Source: JBEBVQ01 sp964527735
GTDB lineage: Bacteria > Bacteroidota > Bacteroidia > Chitinophagales > Chitinophagaceae
Direction: 5' to 3'
NCBI GenBank assembly: GCA_964527735.1
Contig: CAZGPG010000020.1
Location: forward strand, 1-64,000
DNA: 64,000 nt
The notes under the pieces were generated by a model. That model saw only the letters and a program-made list of their open reading frames with translations. It was not told where the DNA came from and ran no database searches. The position numbers were made by a program, and so were the translations under genes. Below are positions 18,765 through 27,952 of this stretch, in pieces. Every line of letters starts with the position of its first letter. Within the stretch, counting starts at the first letter, position 1.

Positions 18765-19534
18765 TTTTTCCGCAGTGCATAGCTGAGATAGAAATTAAAA
18801 TCAAAAATGCCGTTTTTATCCCCTCTGCCGTAACCGGCAATATACAGCGGCGCCGATTCCCGGAAAGCCGACCGGTTAAGCAGAAAACGCCCACGGACAT
18901 TCCATCCGATAAAGAATCCTTTTATCATTTCTACACGCATGCCGCCGGTCACTTCAAACCAGTGACCGGTAAAATTACGTGCAGACAAAGTTCCGGAGGT
19001 TTCCCCCCAGAAGGGGTCTTTTGTAATATAATCTGCAGCGCTCAGCTGTACCAGCGCTATGCCATAACGGGCACCGATAAATACCATATCCCAATCATCG
19101 GGGCTCGTACGGGGCAGCATACTTTTGTCTATCCCAAAACGAAAAAAGGCGTTAGAAGCATGATAGCTCAGATCAGGATAATGATAACGTACATTCCCAC
19201 CCCCACCTTCTGCCACCAGATACAACTCTTTCCGGAAGTAATAATCGGCCATCAGCTCAATACCCATCCGGTCTTTCAGCAATATCGCGGCAATTGGCTT
19301 ACTGATATCCACTCCCAACCGTAACTGCCGTATCTTTGGAGCCTGTATCACCGGTAGCGCCACAACAGAATCTGCCGGCACGACAAGAGAATCTGCAACA
19401 ACCGTATCCTGCCGGTTGTTTAATGAAGTATCTTCCTGCTGATACAAGATATCGTATATATGCGTGGTATCTTCCTGCGCCAGCGACGGAAGGGAGAAAA
19501 ACAACAAGACGATTATGTATGCGTAGCGTATCAC
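18761..19534 (-). CDS. DUF6048-like exported outer-membrane protein
   Basis: 257 residues. A signal peptide (MIRYAYIIVLLFFSLPSLAQ) precedes a ~50-residue Thr/Asp/Val-rich linker and a ~180-residue domain of alternating beta strands ending in LSYALRKN, as expected for a small outer-membrane beta-barrel. Phrases such as LRLGVDISKPIAAIL and GIELMADYYFRKELYLVAEGG resemble the Bacteroidota family DUF6048, usually found next to DUF6452, as here. It is the last gene of the pheT operon, starting 3 bp after the DUF6452 stop. Function unknown. Confidence 0.75.
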   Translation of the reverse strand: MIRYAYIIVLLFFSLPSLAQEDTTHIYDILYQQEDTSLNNRQDTVVADSLVVPADSVVALPVIQAPKIRQLRLGVDISKPIAAILLKDRMGIELMADYYFRKELYLVAEGGGGNVRYHYPDLSYHASNAFFRFGIDKSMLPRTSPDDWDMVFIGARYGIALVQLSAADYITKDPFWGETSGTLSARNFTGHWFEVTGGMRVEMIKGFFIGWNVRGRFLLNRSAFRESAPLYIAGYGRGDKNGIFDFNFYLSYALRKN

Positions 19535-19537
19535 CAG

Positions 19538-20068
19538 TTAGTTTCTGTGAAAATAGATATTTACATGTGTTTTCCCTGCCTCATTGTTCACCTCTCTCTG
19601 CGTAATGACCACAGAGTCTATGCTATGTAACGTATCTGCCAGCGTACGCGGAGCAGATCGTACTTCGTTCAGACGGTAATAATAAGTATAGCCGCAGGCA
19701 TTTGATATAAAATGGAGTTCCCGCTCGTAATGAAAAGTAATGGTATCACGCCGGTGCGCTTCTGAAGAATCTGTTTGGAGATACCACCGGCTACTGTCGG
19801 CATCGGGGTTCAGCCTTATGTTGAATGCACCAATATTTTGCGCACCGGCAGACATGTAAGGCAGCGGATGATCGAGGGGATTCAGCCGCATATAGGGCAG
19901 CAATGTATCCACAAAGGCGGTGCCTGTATCAGCCGCTTTTCGGAGAAATTGCATCCGCAGAAAAACGTTCTGGGGCTGCAGACACGGATCTCTTTCGGTA
20001 TTGCATGAAACGATGGCCGTGCAGCCCAGCGCCAGATAAAACAGTATAATGATCCTGCCCTTAGTCAT
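19538..20068 (-). CDS. DUF6452-like lipoprotein
   Basis: 176 residues. A lipoprotein signal ends at Cys22 (lipobox AIVSC), so the mature protein should be membrane-anchored. The rest is a predicted beta-rich domain with NPDADSSRWYLQTD, FISNACGYTYYYRLN and a final NIYFHRN; the pattern matches the Bacteroidota family DUF6452. It overlaps the upstream coiled-coil gene by 8 bp and lies 3 bp from the DUF6048 gene, so the two exported proteins are probably made together and may act together at the outer membrane. No biochemical role is known to me. Confidence 0.75.
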   Translation of the reverse strand: MTKGRIIILFYLALGCTAIVSCNTERDPCLQPQNVFLRMQFLRKAADTGTAFVDTLLPYMRLNPLDHPLPYMSAGAQNIGAFNIRLNPDADSSRWYLQTDSSEAHRRDTITFHYERELHFISNACGYTYYYRLNEVRSAPRTLADTLHSIDSVVITQREVNNEAGKTHVNIYFHRN

Positions 20069-20336
20069 TCAGTGAAATAAGCAGATGGTCAATTTCAGCG
20101 ATCAGCTTATCCAGCTGACCTTTTAATTTTTCTTTTTCCTTATCGTCGGTAACACCCTGCCCGATCTGCATGGCCAGCATTTTTTCTTCCATTGCACCAA
20201 GCGTCGTATTCAGCTCTGTTATTTGTGCTGTCTGGCCGGCGAGCAAATCCCGCAGACGGTCGTTTTCCGCCTGCATTGCCGTATACTTCCGTAACAGCAA
20301 GTCTATCCGTTCGTTTAAGTTGGCCAGCAATTCCAT
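20061..20336 (-). CDS. Small coiled-coil protein between pheT and DUF6452
   Basis: 91-residue soluble protein that is almost entirely heptad coiled coil (RIDLLLRKYTAMQAENDRLR, then EKLKGQLDKLIAEIDHLL). It abuts the pheT stop with no gap and overlaps the DUF6452 start by 8 bp. In other Bacteroidota a comparable small coiled-coil gene follows pheT and precedes zapA; zapA is not seen here. A cell-division (ZapB-like) role is possible but unproven. Confidence 0.75.
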   Translation of the reverse strand: MELLANLNERIDLLLRKYTAMQAENDRLRDLLAGQTAQITELNTTLGAMEEKMLAMQIGQGVTDDKEKEKLKGQLDKLIAEIDHLLISLND

Positions 20337-22739
20337 CTATTCCCTGATTTGTGCGTTCAGTCCCGATGTGTATGCCCGGATCAGCTGTTGCATCATTGCA
20401 TCCGTTTCCTGATCGGTAAGTGTGCGATCCTGCAGGCGGAATGTATAGCTGAGCGCCAGCGATTTTTTTTGATCCCCCAGTTTGTCACTTTCAAAGACAT
20501 CAAAAAGCTCAAACGACTGTATCGCTTCCAGCTTCAGCTGCCCGGTGACTTTCTCCAATTCACTGTACGTAACGTTCTTGTCGAGCACTACCGCCAGATC
20601 ACGGCGTACGGCCGGAAATTTTGGTATACCACTGTACCGGATCTTAACGGCAGATACCGCCTGTACCCAGAGCGGCCAGTCAATGACAGCATAATATACA
20701 TCCTGCTTCAGGTCAAATTGCTGCAGCACGGCAGCAGATGCCACCATCGCTGATGCAATTGTTTTTTGCTTCCATTTCCATTCCACTTTCATTGTAGTGT
20801 GGTCATGTACTTCCGTAACATTGCTTATATCATCCGCATCCAGCAAATGCCGGATAACACCTTTCAGGTAAAAGATGTCGGCTGATACCTGCTTCCGGTT
20901 CCACCGGGCAGGCTGCAATTCGCCGGCGATCCATATGGCCAGCACTGGAGATTCGCGATAATGGCCGGCTTCCCGGGTATATATCTTGCCCTGTTCAAAC
21001 AAGGCCAGGCCGGGTTGTTGCCGGTTAATATTATAACGTATCACTTCAAGGCCGCTTTCAAGCATGGAAGGCCGCAGTACGTCCAGTTCTGAGCTGAGAC
21101 TGTTGCGCATATGTACCAGGTCTTCCCTGCCGGGATAATAACGGCTGCTCACAATAGAATTCGTAACGATCTCATGAAATCCTGCACCACAAAGGGTATT
21201 GGCGATGCGTTCCTGCATGGCGCGGTCGTCCGGCACACTTTTCATTAGTGAAATATTCAGCCTGTCCGGCACCGGAATATTATCGAGCCCGTCGATACGG
21301 AGTATTTCTTCAGCAATATCCGCCGGCTGCCGGACGTCCGGCTTGTTGCCCGGCACTATGACCGTAAAGGAAACTGCATCCGATTTTTCTATTTCAAAAC
21401 GCAACGCCTGAAGAATGCCATGAACAGATTCCGGGGAAAATTCTTTACCGCAGATCCTGTTGATATAATCATACGTGCAGGTAATACGAACAGTAGCAGG
21501 CGTTTCGGCGACAACGTCTGTAAGCTCCGAAGCATGGCCACCGGCAATCTCGCATATCAGGGCAGCGGCACGCTCAAGAGCAGGGATCAGCAAGCTGTCA
21601 TCCACCGTTTTTTCAAACCGGAGGGCGGCATCTGTACGAAGACCGTGATGCAGCGAAGTACGGCGTATCCAAACCGGATGAAAGAAAGCGCTTTCAAGAA
21701 ACACATCGGTTGTTGCGTTTGTCACACCACTGCTCAATCCCCCAAACACGCCCGCGATACATAAGGGACGCGCTGCATCGCAGATCATCAGATCATCGCC
21801 TTGCAGTTTTCTTTCTTTTTCGTCAAGCGTAATAAAAGAAGTACCTGACGGAAGAAAGCGAACATGTATTTCACCTCCGCTGATACGGCCGGCATCAAAA
21901 GCATGCAGCGGCTGCCCGTACTCGTGCAGTACAAAATTCGTAACGTCCACAATGTTGTTGACACTACGCACACCAATTGTCTTCAGGCATTGCCGGAGCC
22001 ATGCCGGGGACTCCCCCACGCGTACTCCGGAGATGCGCATACCTGCATAACGGCTGCATGCTTCTCTGGCCTCTATGTGTATCTTGAAAGGAGTGCTGTC
22101 ACTATGTTTATATGTTGGTATTACCGGCTGTACAACTTCCCATTTCTTACCGGTATGGTGTGTCTGGTACGCACAGATATCTCCTGCAACGCCCATATGG
22201 CTCATCGCATCGGAGCGGTTCGGCGTTAAACCAATATGAATGGCATAATCCGGTTCCGGTATCTTAAACCATTCTTTCGCCGGAATACCTACCGGCGCAT
22301 GTTCCGGCAATACCAGGATACCATCGTGCGATTTTCCCAGGCCGATCTCATCTTCGGCACAGATCATTCCTTCGCTGACAGCCCCACGGATCTTTGCTTT
22401 TTTTATACGGAACGGCTCCCCTTCAAGCGGGTGTACCGTGGCGCCCACAGGCGCTACAATCACCCGCTGACCGGCGGCTACATTAGATGCTCCGCAAACA
22501 ATATGCAGCGGCGCACCGCTGCCCGTATCTACTGTAGTAACTTTAAGCTTATCCGCATCCGGGTGCTTTTCGCAGGTAAGCACCATACCCGTCACCAGTC
22601 CTTCCAGACTTCCTTTTACTGCTTCCACGGTTTCCACGGCTTCCACTTCCAGTCCGATGGCAGTCAGTATCCGGCTCAACTCAGCTACCGGCACCGGCCC
22701 GGGCAGATAGCGCAGTAACCATTTATACGAAATGATCAT
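20337..22739 (-). CDS. pheT: Phenylalanine--tRNA ligase beta subunit
   Basis: 800-residue beta subunit of the cytoplasmic alpha2-beta2 enzyme that charges tRNA-Phe. Domains in order: N-terminal MIISYKWLLRYLPG, an EMAP/OB tRNA-binding domain (~40-150, HPDADKLKVTTVDTG and HIVCGASNV), B3/4 editing domain (~210-380), B5 domain (~400-480), catalytic-like core (~490-690) and the C-terminal anticodon-binding FDX-ACB domain (~705-800, FPAVRRDLAVVLDK). Length is normal. It is the first gene of a four-gene minus-strand operon. The alpha subunit gene is not in the window. Confidence 0.97.
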   Translation of the reverse strand: MIISYKWLLRYLPGPVPVAELSRILTAIGLEVEAVETVEAVKGSLEGLVTGMVLTCEKHPDADKLKVTTVDTGSGAPLHIVCGASNVAAGQRVIVAPVGATVHPLEGEPFRIKKAKIRGAVSEGMICAEDEIGLGKSHDGILVLPEHAPVGIPAKEWFKIPEPDYAIHIGLTPNRSDAMSHMGVAGDICAYQTHHTGKKWEVVQPVIPTYKHSDSTPFKIHIEAREACSRYAGMRISGVRVGESPAWLRQCLKTIGVRSVNNIVDVTNFVLHEYGQPLHAFDAGRISGGEIHVRFLPSGTSFITLDEKERKLQGDDLMICDAARPLCIAGVFGGLSSGVTNATTDVFLESAFFHPVWIRRTSLHHGLRTDAALRFEKTVDDSLLIPALERAAALICEIAGGHASELTDVVAETPATVRITCTYDYINRICGKEFSPESVHGILQALRFEIEKSDAVSFTVIVPGNKPDVRQPADIAEEILRIDGLDNIPVPDRLNISLMKSVPDDRAMQERIANTLCGAGFHEIVTNSIVSSRYYPGREDLVHMRNSLSSELDVLRPSMLESGLEVIRYNINRQQPGLALFEQGKIYTREAGHYRESPVLAIWIAGELQPARWNRKQVSADIFYLKGVIRHLLDADDISNVTEVHDHTTMKVEWKWKQKTIASAMVASAAVLQQFDLKQDVYYAVIDWPLWVQAVSAVKIRYSGIPKFPAVRRDLAVVLDKNVTYSELEKVTGQLKLEAIQSFELFDVFESDKLGDQKKSLALSYTFRLQDRTLTDQETDAMMQQLIRAYTSGLNAQIRE

Positions 22740-23157
22740 GCTTATTTAGAAAATTTGCGTAAAGATAGCCTAACATGATAGCAAATTGTATCATTCCATG
22801 AAACTAATGTTGAAAAGCTTTTTATCAACACCATGTTGTGGAATACTTGTTGAATACTTATTTGTGTGTAAGTTTCCTGTTAATAATCATAAAAATTGCT
22901 GAATTTTGTGTGCATAAACTGTGGGTAAATGCTGTATAGCCTGAAAGAAAAAGATGAAAATTAAATACGGGATCAATGCTTGGAGTTAGGATTTTCGGAT
23001 TTACATTAGCCCTCCCGTTAATGGAGCTAACGTTTTCTTAATACAGATTTAACATAACCCGACAGGTTAACAGGTAATCGAAGGGAAGCAAAACGGACGG
23101 CATTACGAGGACAATCCGACAGTTTTTATTACATCATACATACTTCATAAAATATAA
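22740..23157. other. AT-rich gap between pheT and dnaB with DnaA-box-like 9-mers
   Basis: About 420 bases with divergent genes on either side. It holds three 9-mers that differ by one base from the DnaA box TTATCCACA: TTATCAACA (22822-22830), TGTGCATAA (22909-22917) and TGTGGGTAA (22920-22928), the last two in the same orientation and 2 bp apart. A weaker TGTGTGTAA lies at 22863-22871. There is no gene here. It may be a DnaA-responsive promoter region or a replication-origin remnant; neither is established. Confidence 0.4.
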
Positions 23158-24789
23158 ATGGCAGTAAACATTAAAAAAGACTTCGGCACTGGCCGTAAAA
23201 GCAAACCCGACCTCAGCACACTCGTATATGGCAAAATCCCCCCCCAGGCCAATGAGCTTGAAGAAGCCGTACTCGGTGCTGTAATGCTTGAAAAAGACAA
23301 ACTGGCGGAAGTGCTTGAGATCATCCAGAGCGAAGATTGTTTTTATGTAGATGCGCACCAGAAAATATATGCTGCTATCCGGCGCCTGTTCGACAAAGGC
23401 ACACCGGTTGATCTGCTTACCGTAACGGAAGAACTGAAAAAAAGCAATGAGCTTGAAATCGTCGGTGGCGCTTATTATCTCACCCGGCTTACCATGAGCG
23501 TCGTATCGAGCGCACACGTCGAAGCCCATGCCCGTATCGTCATGGAGAAATTCGTGCAGCGGGAGCTGATACGTCTTTCCGGCCAGATCATTGCGGACGC
23601 TTACGAAGACAGCACGGATGTGTTTGACCTGCTCGACAAGGCAGAATCGAACCTGTACGAGATCACGGACAAGCACCTGCGCAAAAACTTCAAAAGCCTG
23701 AAAGAAGTAATGGTGCGCACCATTCAGGAAATTGAAGAGGCCAAGAACAAAAAAGATGACATCACGGGCGTACCTACCGGATTTGCACCACTCGACAGGC
23801 TTACTTCAGGCTGGCAGAAAACCGATCTTATCATTCTTGCAGCGCGCCCTGCCGTGGGTAAAACCGCATTCTGTCTCAACCTGGCGATGAATGCAGCCAT
23901 GAACGCCGGCACACCTTTTCCTGTTGCATTTTTCTCGCTTGAAATGGGCGCCGGACAGCTCGTAAAACGTATGCTGGCGGCGGTTACAGAGGTAAGCATG
24001 GAGGCCATTACCAAAGGACGTATGCAGGAGCATGAGTTCATGCAACTGACGCAGCGTATGAGCCGGCTGGCTTCCGCTCCCATTTTCCTTGACGACCAGG
24101 CAGCGCTCAACATTTTTGAACTGCGTGCCAAGGCCCGCAGACTCAAGCAAAAGCACAACATTCAGCTGATCGTGATTGACTATCTGCAATTAATGCAGGC
24201 GGGACTAAACAATAACGGCAACCGCGAACAGGAGATCAGCAAAATATCCCGCGACCTGAAAGCGTTGGCTAAAGAATTGGAAGTGCCGATCATTGCGCTT
24301 TCGCAGCTGAACCGTTCAGTGGAAAGCAGAAAAGAATCGAAAGTACCGCAACTGAGTGATCTCCGGGAATCCGGTGCGATCGAGCAGGATGCAGACATGG
24401 TAATGTTTCTTTACCGCCCCGAATATTACGGTATCAACAACGATGAGATGGGGAACCCGATCGAAGGTGAAACCCATATCCACATAGCCAAACACCGGAA
24501 CGGCAGCACCGATACGGTAAAAGTCCGTTTCATTAAAGAGTATCAGAAATTTGTAGACCTGCCGGACGACAATTTTGGCGGCGGATTCGGCGGTGGTGGC
24601 GGATTCACGCCTACCCCGGACAACCCCATGGCGGGCATACGCCGCGACTCCAGCGGGTTTGGCGGGTCCAAGATGTTCGTGCCCGGCGGCTTCCAGACGC
24701 TCCCTTCCAAAGCCAACGACGTAAAATGGGACGATGATGATATAAATGGCAGCACGCCGTTTAAGCAGGATGAAGAGACGCCGTTTTAA
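23158..24789 (+). CDS. dnaB: Replicative DNA helicase DnaB
   Basis: 543-residue hexameric helicase that unwinds DNA at the replication fork. The N-terminal domain (~20-125, QANELEEAVLGAVMLE) is followed by a linker helix and a RecA-like motor (~195-470) with Walker A ARPAVGKTAF (~232), Walker B LIVIDYLQLM and the DnaB motif LSQLNRSVESR. The final ~70 residues are a glycine-rich, probably disordered tail (GGGFGGGGGF) ending in acidic residues, resembling the tail of single-strand-binding proteins. The start ATG is unambiguous. It stands alone, preceded by a gap with DnaA-box-like sites. Confidence 0.97.
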   Translation: MAVNIKKDFGTGRKSKPDLSTLVYGKIPPQANELEEAVLGAVMLEKDKLAEVLEIIQSEDCFYVDAHQKIYAAIRRLFDKGTPVDLLTVTEELKKSNELEIVGGAYYLTRLTMSVVSSAHVEAHARIVMEKFVQRELIRLSGQIIADAYEDSTDVFDLLDKAESNLYEITDKHLRKNFKSLKEVMVRTIQEIEEAKNKKDDITGVPTGFAPLDRLTSGWQKTDLIILAARPAVGKTAFCLNLAMNAAMNAGTPFPVAFFSLEMGAGQLVKRMLAAVTEVSMEAITKGRMQEHEFMQLTQRMSRLASAPIFLDDQAALNIFELRAKARRLKQKHNIQLIVIDYLQLMQAGLNNNGNREQEISKISRDLKALAKELEVPIIALSQLNRSVESRKESKVPQLSDLRESGAIEQDADMVMFLYRPEYYGINNDEMGNPIEGETHIHIAKHRNGSTDTVKVRFIKEYQKFVDLPDDNFGGGFGGGGGFTPTPDNPMAGIRRDSSGFGGSKMFVPGGFQTLPSKANDVKWDDDDINGSTPFKQDEETPF

Positions 24790-24816
24790 AAAGCGCCGAT
24801 ATTAAATGATTAGCGG

Positions 24817-24824
24817 TAGATTTG
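24817..24824 (+). promoter_or_regulatory. Bacteroidota -7 promoter element (TAGATTTG)
   Basis: Perfect TAnnTTTG match 52 bases before the ATG at 24876. Together with the signal peptide that follows, it supports that start over the upstream TTG-type start at 24822. Confidence 0.5.
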
Positions 24825-24875
24825 CACCAATACCCAAATGGTACATTTTTTTCACCCCTTTTTAAAAACAATATT

Positions 24876-26249
24876 ATGACTAAACTATGTACATTAATCG
24901 CAATTATTTTATGCTCCGCCGGTATCTTGTCGGCACAAACCGGAGGAAATGCAAATCTTAAATTCCGTCATGATCAGAAAAAATCGCCCACAGCACAAAA
25001 ACTTTTGAGCAAAATCCAGGTAATGCAAAACGCTGCGGATATGCCTGCCCGCAAAACGACAGCAGCACAAAGGCTACGTGCAGAAGCCGCATTTTATCCG
25101 GGCGGTGTCGGCCTGAGGGATTCTGTTGTATACACATACAGTGGTTCCAACGGCTCTGTATTTGATTTTAATTACATGGAGTATAATACGCAACGTCATT
25201 TTCCTTTTTTCTTTGAGGAATTTGTCGATTATGATACGGCATATTTCTATAACACAGGATTTCCGACACCTTATCGCAGCGAATACATTGCTTATTCACC
25301 TTCAGGCAATGTATTGCAGCAAGGAGATGAATATGAAGCAACAGTATGGATTTACAACACACAGGATCAGGTAATTGCCAGCTATGAGCTGGACTGGAAC
25401 ACAGGATCGTCGGTATGGGATACAACATACAAAACCTATATTTCATACAACGGACAGCAAGTACTGTCTGACAGCACTGTCAGATGGGACGGCAGCAATT
25501 GGGAAAATGATTCCAAAACAGCTTATACATACACAGCAGGGATCAACACCCCTGTAGCGCTCACGTATAGTGAATGGGATGGCAGTAACTGGGAGAATGA
25601 ATACCGGATAGAGGTGACCTATACTGCCGGAGCGCAACTCGAAACAATTCTTTACCTGGAAGACCATGGAAGCGGATGGGAGAATGAGAGCAAAGACACT
25701 ATAGGTTATACCGGTAACCAAAAAATATTCCTGCTCAGCCATGAATGGAACGGTACCGCATGGGATCTGGTATCTGAAGAGCATAGGCGCCTTAATGCCA
25801 GTAACCTGCCTGACAGTATTTTTATGCGGGATAACTGGAGCGGCGCCTGGGATACTGTCTACGGGAAAGCTGCATATAATAGCTTTGACAACCCTGTTTC
25901 ATTGACAGTCTACGATAACGAGATGAACGTTGACGAGGTTAAATTGTTTTATTATGAAGAATTCAGCACCGGGCTGTCGGGAGATATCGCTGCTGCACAG
26001 GCGCCGGTTACCATTTATCCGAATCCTGTTACAGATCAGCTGCACATACAGGCCGGTCATACTTCGGGAGAGCGTCTTAGCTACACAATCATCAACAACC
26101 TGGGCCAGGTCATGATGCAGGCTACACACAAGTCTGTTACAGATCAGGCCATTCCCGTACCGGTACGGCACCTTGCACCGGGTATTTACCGGATACAGGT
26201 CCTGAATGCTGATAATACAATACACACCATATCATTCCTGAAAGATTAG
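24876..26249 (+). CDS. T9SS-exported protein with WDGSNWEN repeats
   Basis: 457-residue secreted protein. A signal peptide (MTKLCTLIAIILCSAGILSAQ) precedes a ~60-residue linker and a central region (~120-355) of ~45-residue repeats, each with an aromatic strand and a W-D/N-G-(S/T)-x-W-(E/D) turn, such as RWDGSNWEND and EWDGSNWENEY. These probably form an extended beta structure. The C-terminal ~75 residues are a type-A sorting domain (TIYPNPVTDQLHIQ ... LAPGIYRIQVLN). It has its own -7 element and is unrelated in function to the preceding dnaB. Role unknown. Confidence 0.85.
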   Translation: MTKLCTLIAIILCSAGILSAQTGGNANLKFRHDQKKSPTAQKLLSKIQVMQNAADMPARKTTAAQRLRAEAAFYPGGVGLRDSVVYTYSGSNGSVFDFNYMEYNTQRHFPFFFEEFVDYDTAYFYNTGFPTPYRSEYIAYSPSGNVLQQGDEYEATVWIYNTQDQVIASYELDWNTGSSVWDTTYKTYISYNGQQVLSDSTVRWDGSNWENDSKTAYTYTAGINTPVALTYSEWDGSNWENEYRIEVTYTAGAQLETILYLEDHGSGWENESKDTIGYTGNQKIFLLSHEWNGTAWDLVSEEHRRLNASNLPDSIFMRDNWSGAWDTVYGKAAYNSFDNPVSLTVYDNEMNVDEVKLFYYEEFSTGLSGDIAAAQAPVTIYPNPVTDQLHIQAGHTSGERLSYTIINNLGQVMMQATHKSVTDQAIPVPVRHLAPGIYRIQVLNADNTIHTISFLKD

Positions 26250-26266
26250 GCTGATTTAATGTATTT

Positions 26267-26317
26267 AATGTGGGGAATGTGTTATCACACATTCCCCACA
26301 TTTGTCACATTCAACAC
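26267..26317. repeat. CACATT-family hairpin repeat between convergent genes
   Basis: AATGTGGGGAATGTG (26267-26281) pairs perfectly with 26288-26302 across a 6-base loop, giving a 15-bp stem, then TGTCACATTCAACACA follows. The tail matches positions 1-36 of this window. It fills the space between two convergent genes and may also terminate transcription, though the following T-run is short. Confidence 0.75.
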
Positions 26318-26319
26318 AG

Positions 26320-27729
26320 CTACAAAGTCCCCAACCCGATCTCCTGGTGCATATCCGGGATCTGTACATCAATAAATCCCTTGCGGATAAGCCGTTCACG
26401 GAATCTTGCCTGCACATCGTATTCCCCATGTACTAAAAACAGTTTGCGCACCTGTGCCGGATCCTGGCAGGCAAGCCACTGAGACATATCGTCATAGTCG
26501 CCGTGGGCGCTGAGGCTGTCTATCGCAGCTATCTCCGCACGTACCTGGTATTGTGTGCCAAAAATACTAACCAGTTCTGCACCGCCGCGCAGACGGGCGC
26601 CCAGCGAAGCCGGCTCGCAATACCCCGTAAATAATATCGTATTTGCAGGATTACCCACGCCATGCATGATATGGTGCTTCACGCGGCCGGCCTCCGCCAT
26701 ACCCGAAGCAGAAATGATCACACATGGTTCACGCATGTTATTCAGCCGGATTGAATCTTCAGCATCCCGGACGTATTCCAGTCCGGCAAACCTGAATACA
26801 TCGTCATCTTTCCGGAGCAACTGCTGCACATGGTTGTTGAAGCACTCGGGAAAACGCTTCACGATCTCCGTAGCGTTTACCGACAACGGACTGTCAACAT
26901 AATATTTCAGCGCAGGCAGTCGCCGTTCCAGTTCCAGGCGGTTGAGCATGTACAGAATCTCCTGTGTACGGCCTACGCTGAATGCAGGAATGATCAACCG
27001 GCCTTTTTTCTCCAGGCAGGTATGCTCAATATACCCCAGCAATTCATCCGTTGCAGGTGTGGGAAGCTCATGGAGCTTATCGCCATAAGTGGACTCCATA
27101 ATGATATAATCTGCCTGGGGGAAATTTTCCGGCGAGCGCAACAGTACATCACGATAGCGGCCTATATCCCCGCTGAATGTAATCCGGGCTTCACGGTCAT
27201 GCTCCCGCACCTTCAGGTGTACGGCCGCACTGCCCAGAATATGCCCGCAATCCGTATACAGCAGTTCAATATCCGGGTCGATACGTACCGGCTGGTTATA
27301 GTTTATGGATTCGAGATGATCGAAGACCATTTCAGCATCCTCCTCCGTGTATAAGGGCTGGATCGGTTCCCGGCCATCACGGTCGCGCTTCCGGTTGACA
27401 TGCTTTACATCCGCCTCCTGGATCCGGGCAGAATCACGCAGCAGAATTTCTGCCAAGGCAGCTGTGGGAGGGGTACAAAAAATCTTGCCGCGGTACCCAT
27501 CCTTTATCAACCTGGGCAATAAGCCGATATGGTCAATATGTGCATGAGAAACAACCACATAGTCGATTTTCCCCGGATCAAATCCCCATTCACAGTTCAA
27601 CCGAATGGTTTCTTTACCCATTCCCTGGAACATCCCGCAGTCGAGCAGGATTTTTTTCCCGGGATTGAGATGTATGATGTGCTTGGAACCGGTTACTGTA
27701 CGGGCTGCGCCGTGAAAAGATATCTTCAT
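26320..27729 (-). CDS. Metallo-beta-lactamase / beta-CASP family RNase-like hydrolase
   Basis: 469-residue cytoplasmic protein. The metallo-beta-lactamase metal motif is HAHIDH (His62, His64, Asp66, His67) with further ligands at DCGHILGSA and the beta-CASP features FSVGRTQEIL, SASGMAEAGRVKHH and a final HGDYDD motif. This is the CPSF73/RNase J-like group that cleaves RNA, and a ribonuclease role is the likeliest reading. The start at 27729 (MKISFHGAARTVTGS) is preferred over 27780 because a -7 element lies between them. Confidence 0.9.
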   Translation of the reverse strand: MKISFHGAARTVTGSKHIIHLNPGKKILLDCGMFQGMGKETIRLNCEWGFDPGKIDYVVVSHAHIDHIGLLPRLIKDGYRGKIFCTPPTAALAEILLRDSARIQEADVKHVNRKRDRDGREPIQPLYTEEDAEMVFDHLESINYNQPVRIDPDIELLYTDCGHILGSAAVHLKVREHDREARITFSGDIGRYRDVLLRSPENFPQADYIIMESTYGDKLHELPTPATDELLGYIEHTCLEKKGRLIIPAFSVGRTQEILYMLNRLELERRLPALKYYVDSPLSVNATEIVKRFPECFNNHVQQLLRKDDDVFRFAGLEYVRDAEDSIRLNNMREPCVIISASGMAEAGRVKHHIMHGVGNPANTILFTGYCEPASLGARLRGGAELVSIFGTQYQVRAEIAAIDSLSAHGDYDDMSQWLACQDPAQVRKLFLVHGEYDVQARFRERLIRKGFIDVQIPDMHQEIGLGTL

Positions 27730-27765
27730 AAGTTTCTGAAAAGTACTGTCTTGCTGAATATCAGT

Positions 27766-27773
27766 CAAAAGTA
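27766..27773 (-). promoter_or_regulatory. Bacteroidota -7 promoter element (TACTTTTG, minus strand)
   Basis: Perfect TAnnTTTG on the minus strand, 37 bases upstream of the ATG at 27729. The longer reading frame beginning at 27780 would start inside the promoter. Confidence 0.5.
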
Positions 27774-27952
27774 CAAGCATTTGTCAAAAACCGGGAGACA
27801 GGTAATAAAAACAACAGAACAATAAGTGCCACAAGCAACAAAATAATTAATAACCAACAAATTATATATAACATTACTAATAGTCATTACAAAAAACATG
27901 ATGAAAAATAGGGGTTTTGTACCCCCGGAACGTCTTTTTTGAAACCCGGCCT

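Noticed and set aside
22740..23157. Calling the dnaB upstream gap oriC
   Set aside because: Only imperfect DnaA boxes, no dnaA nearby and no skew data; kept as a finding, not a called origin.
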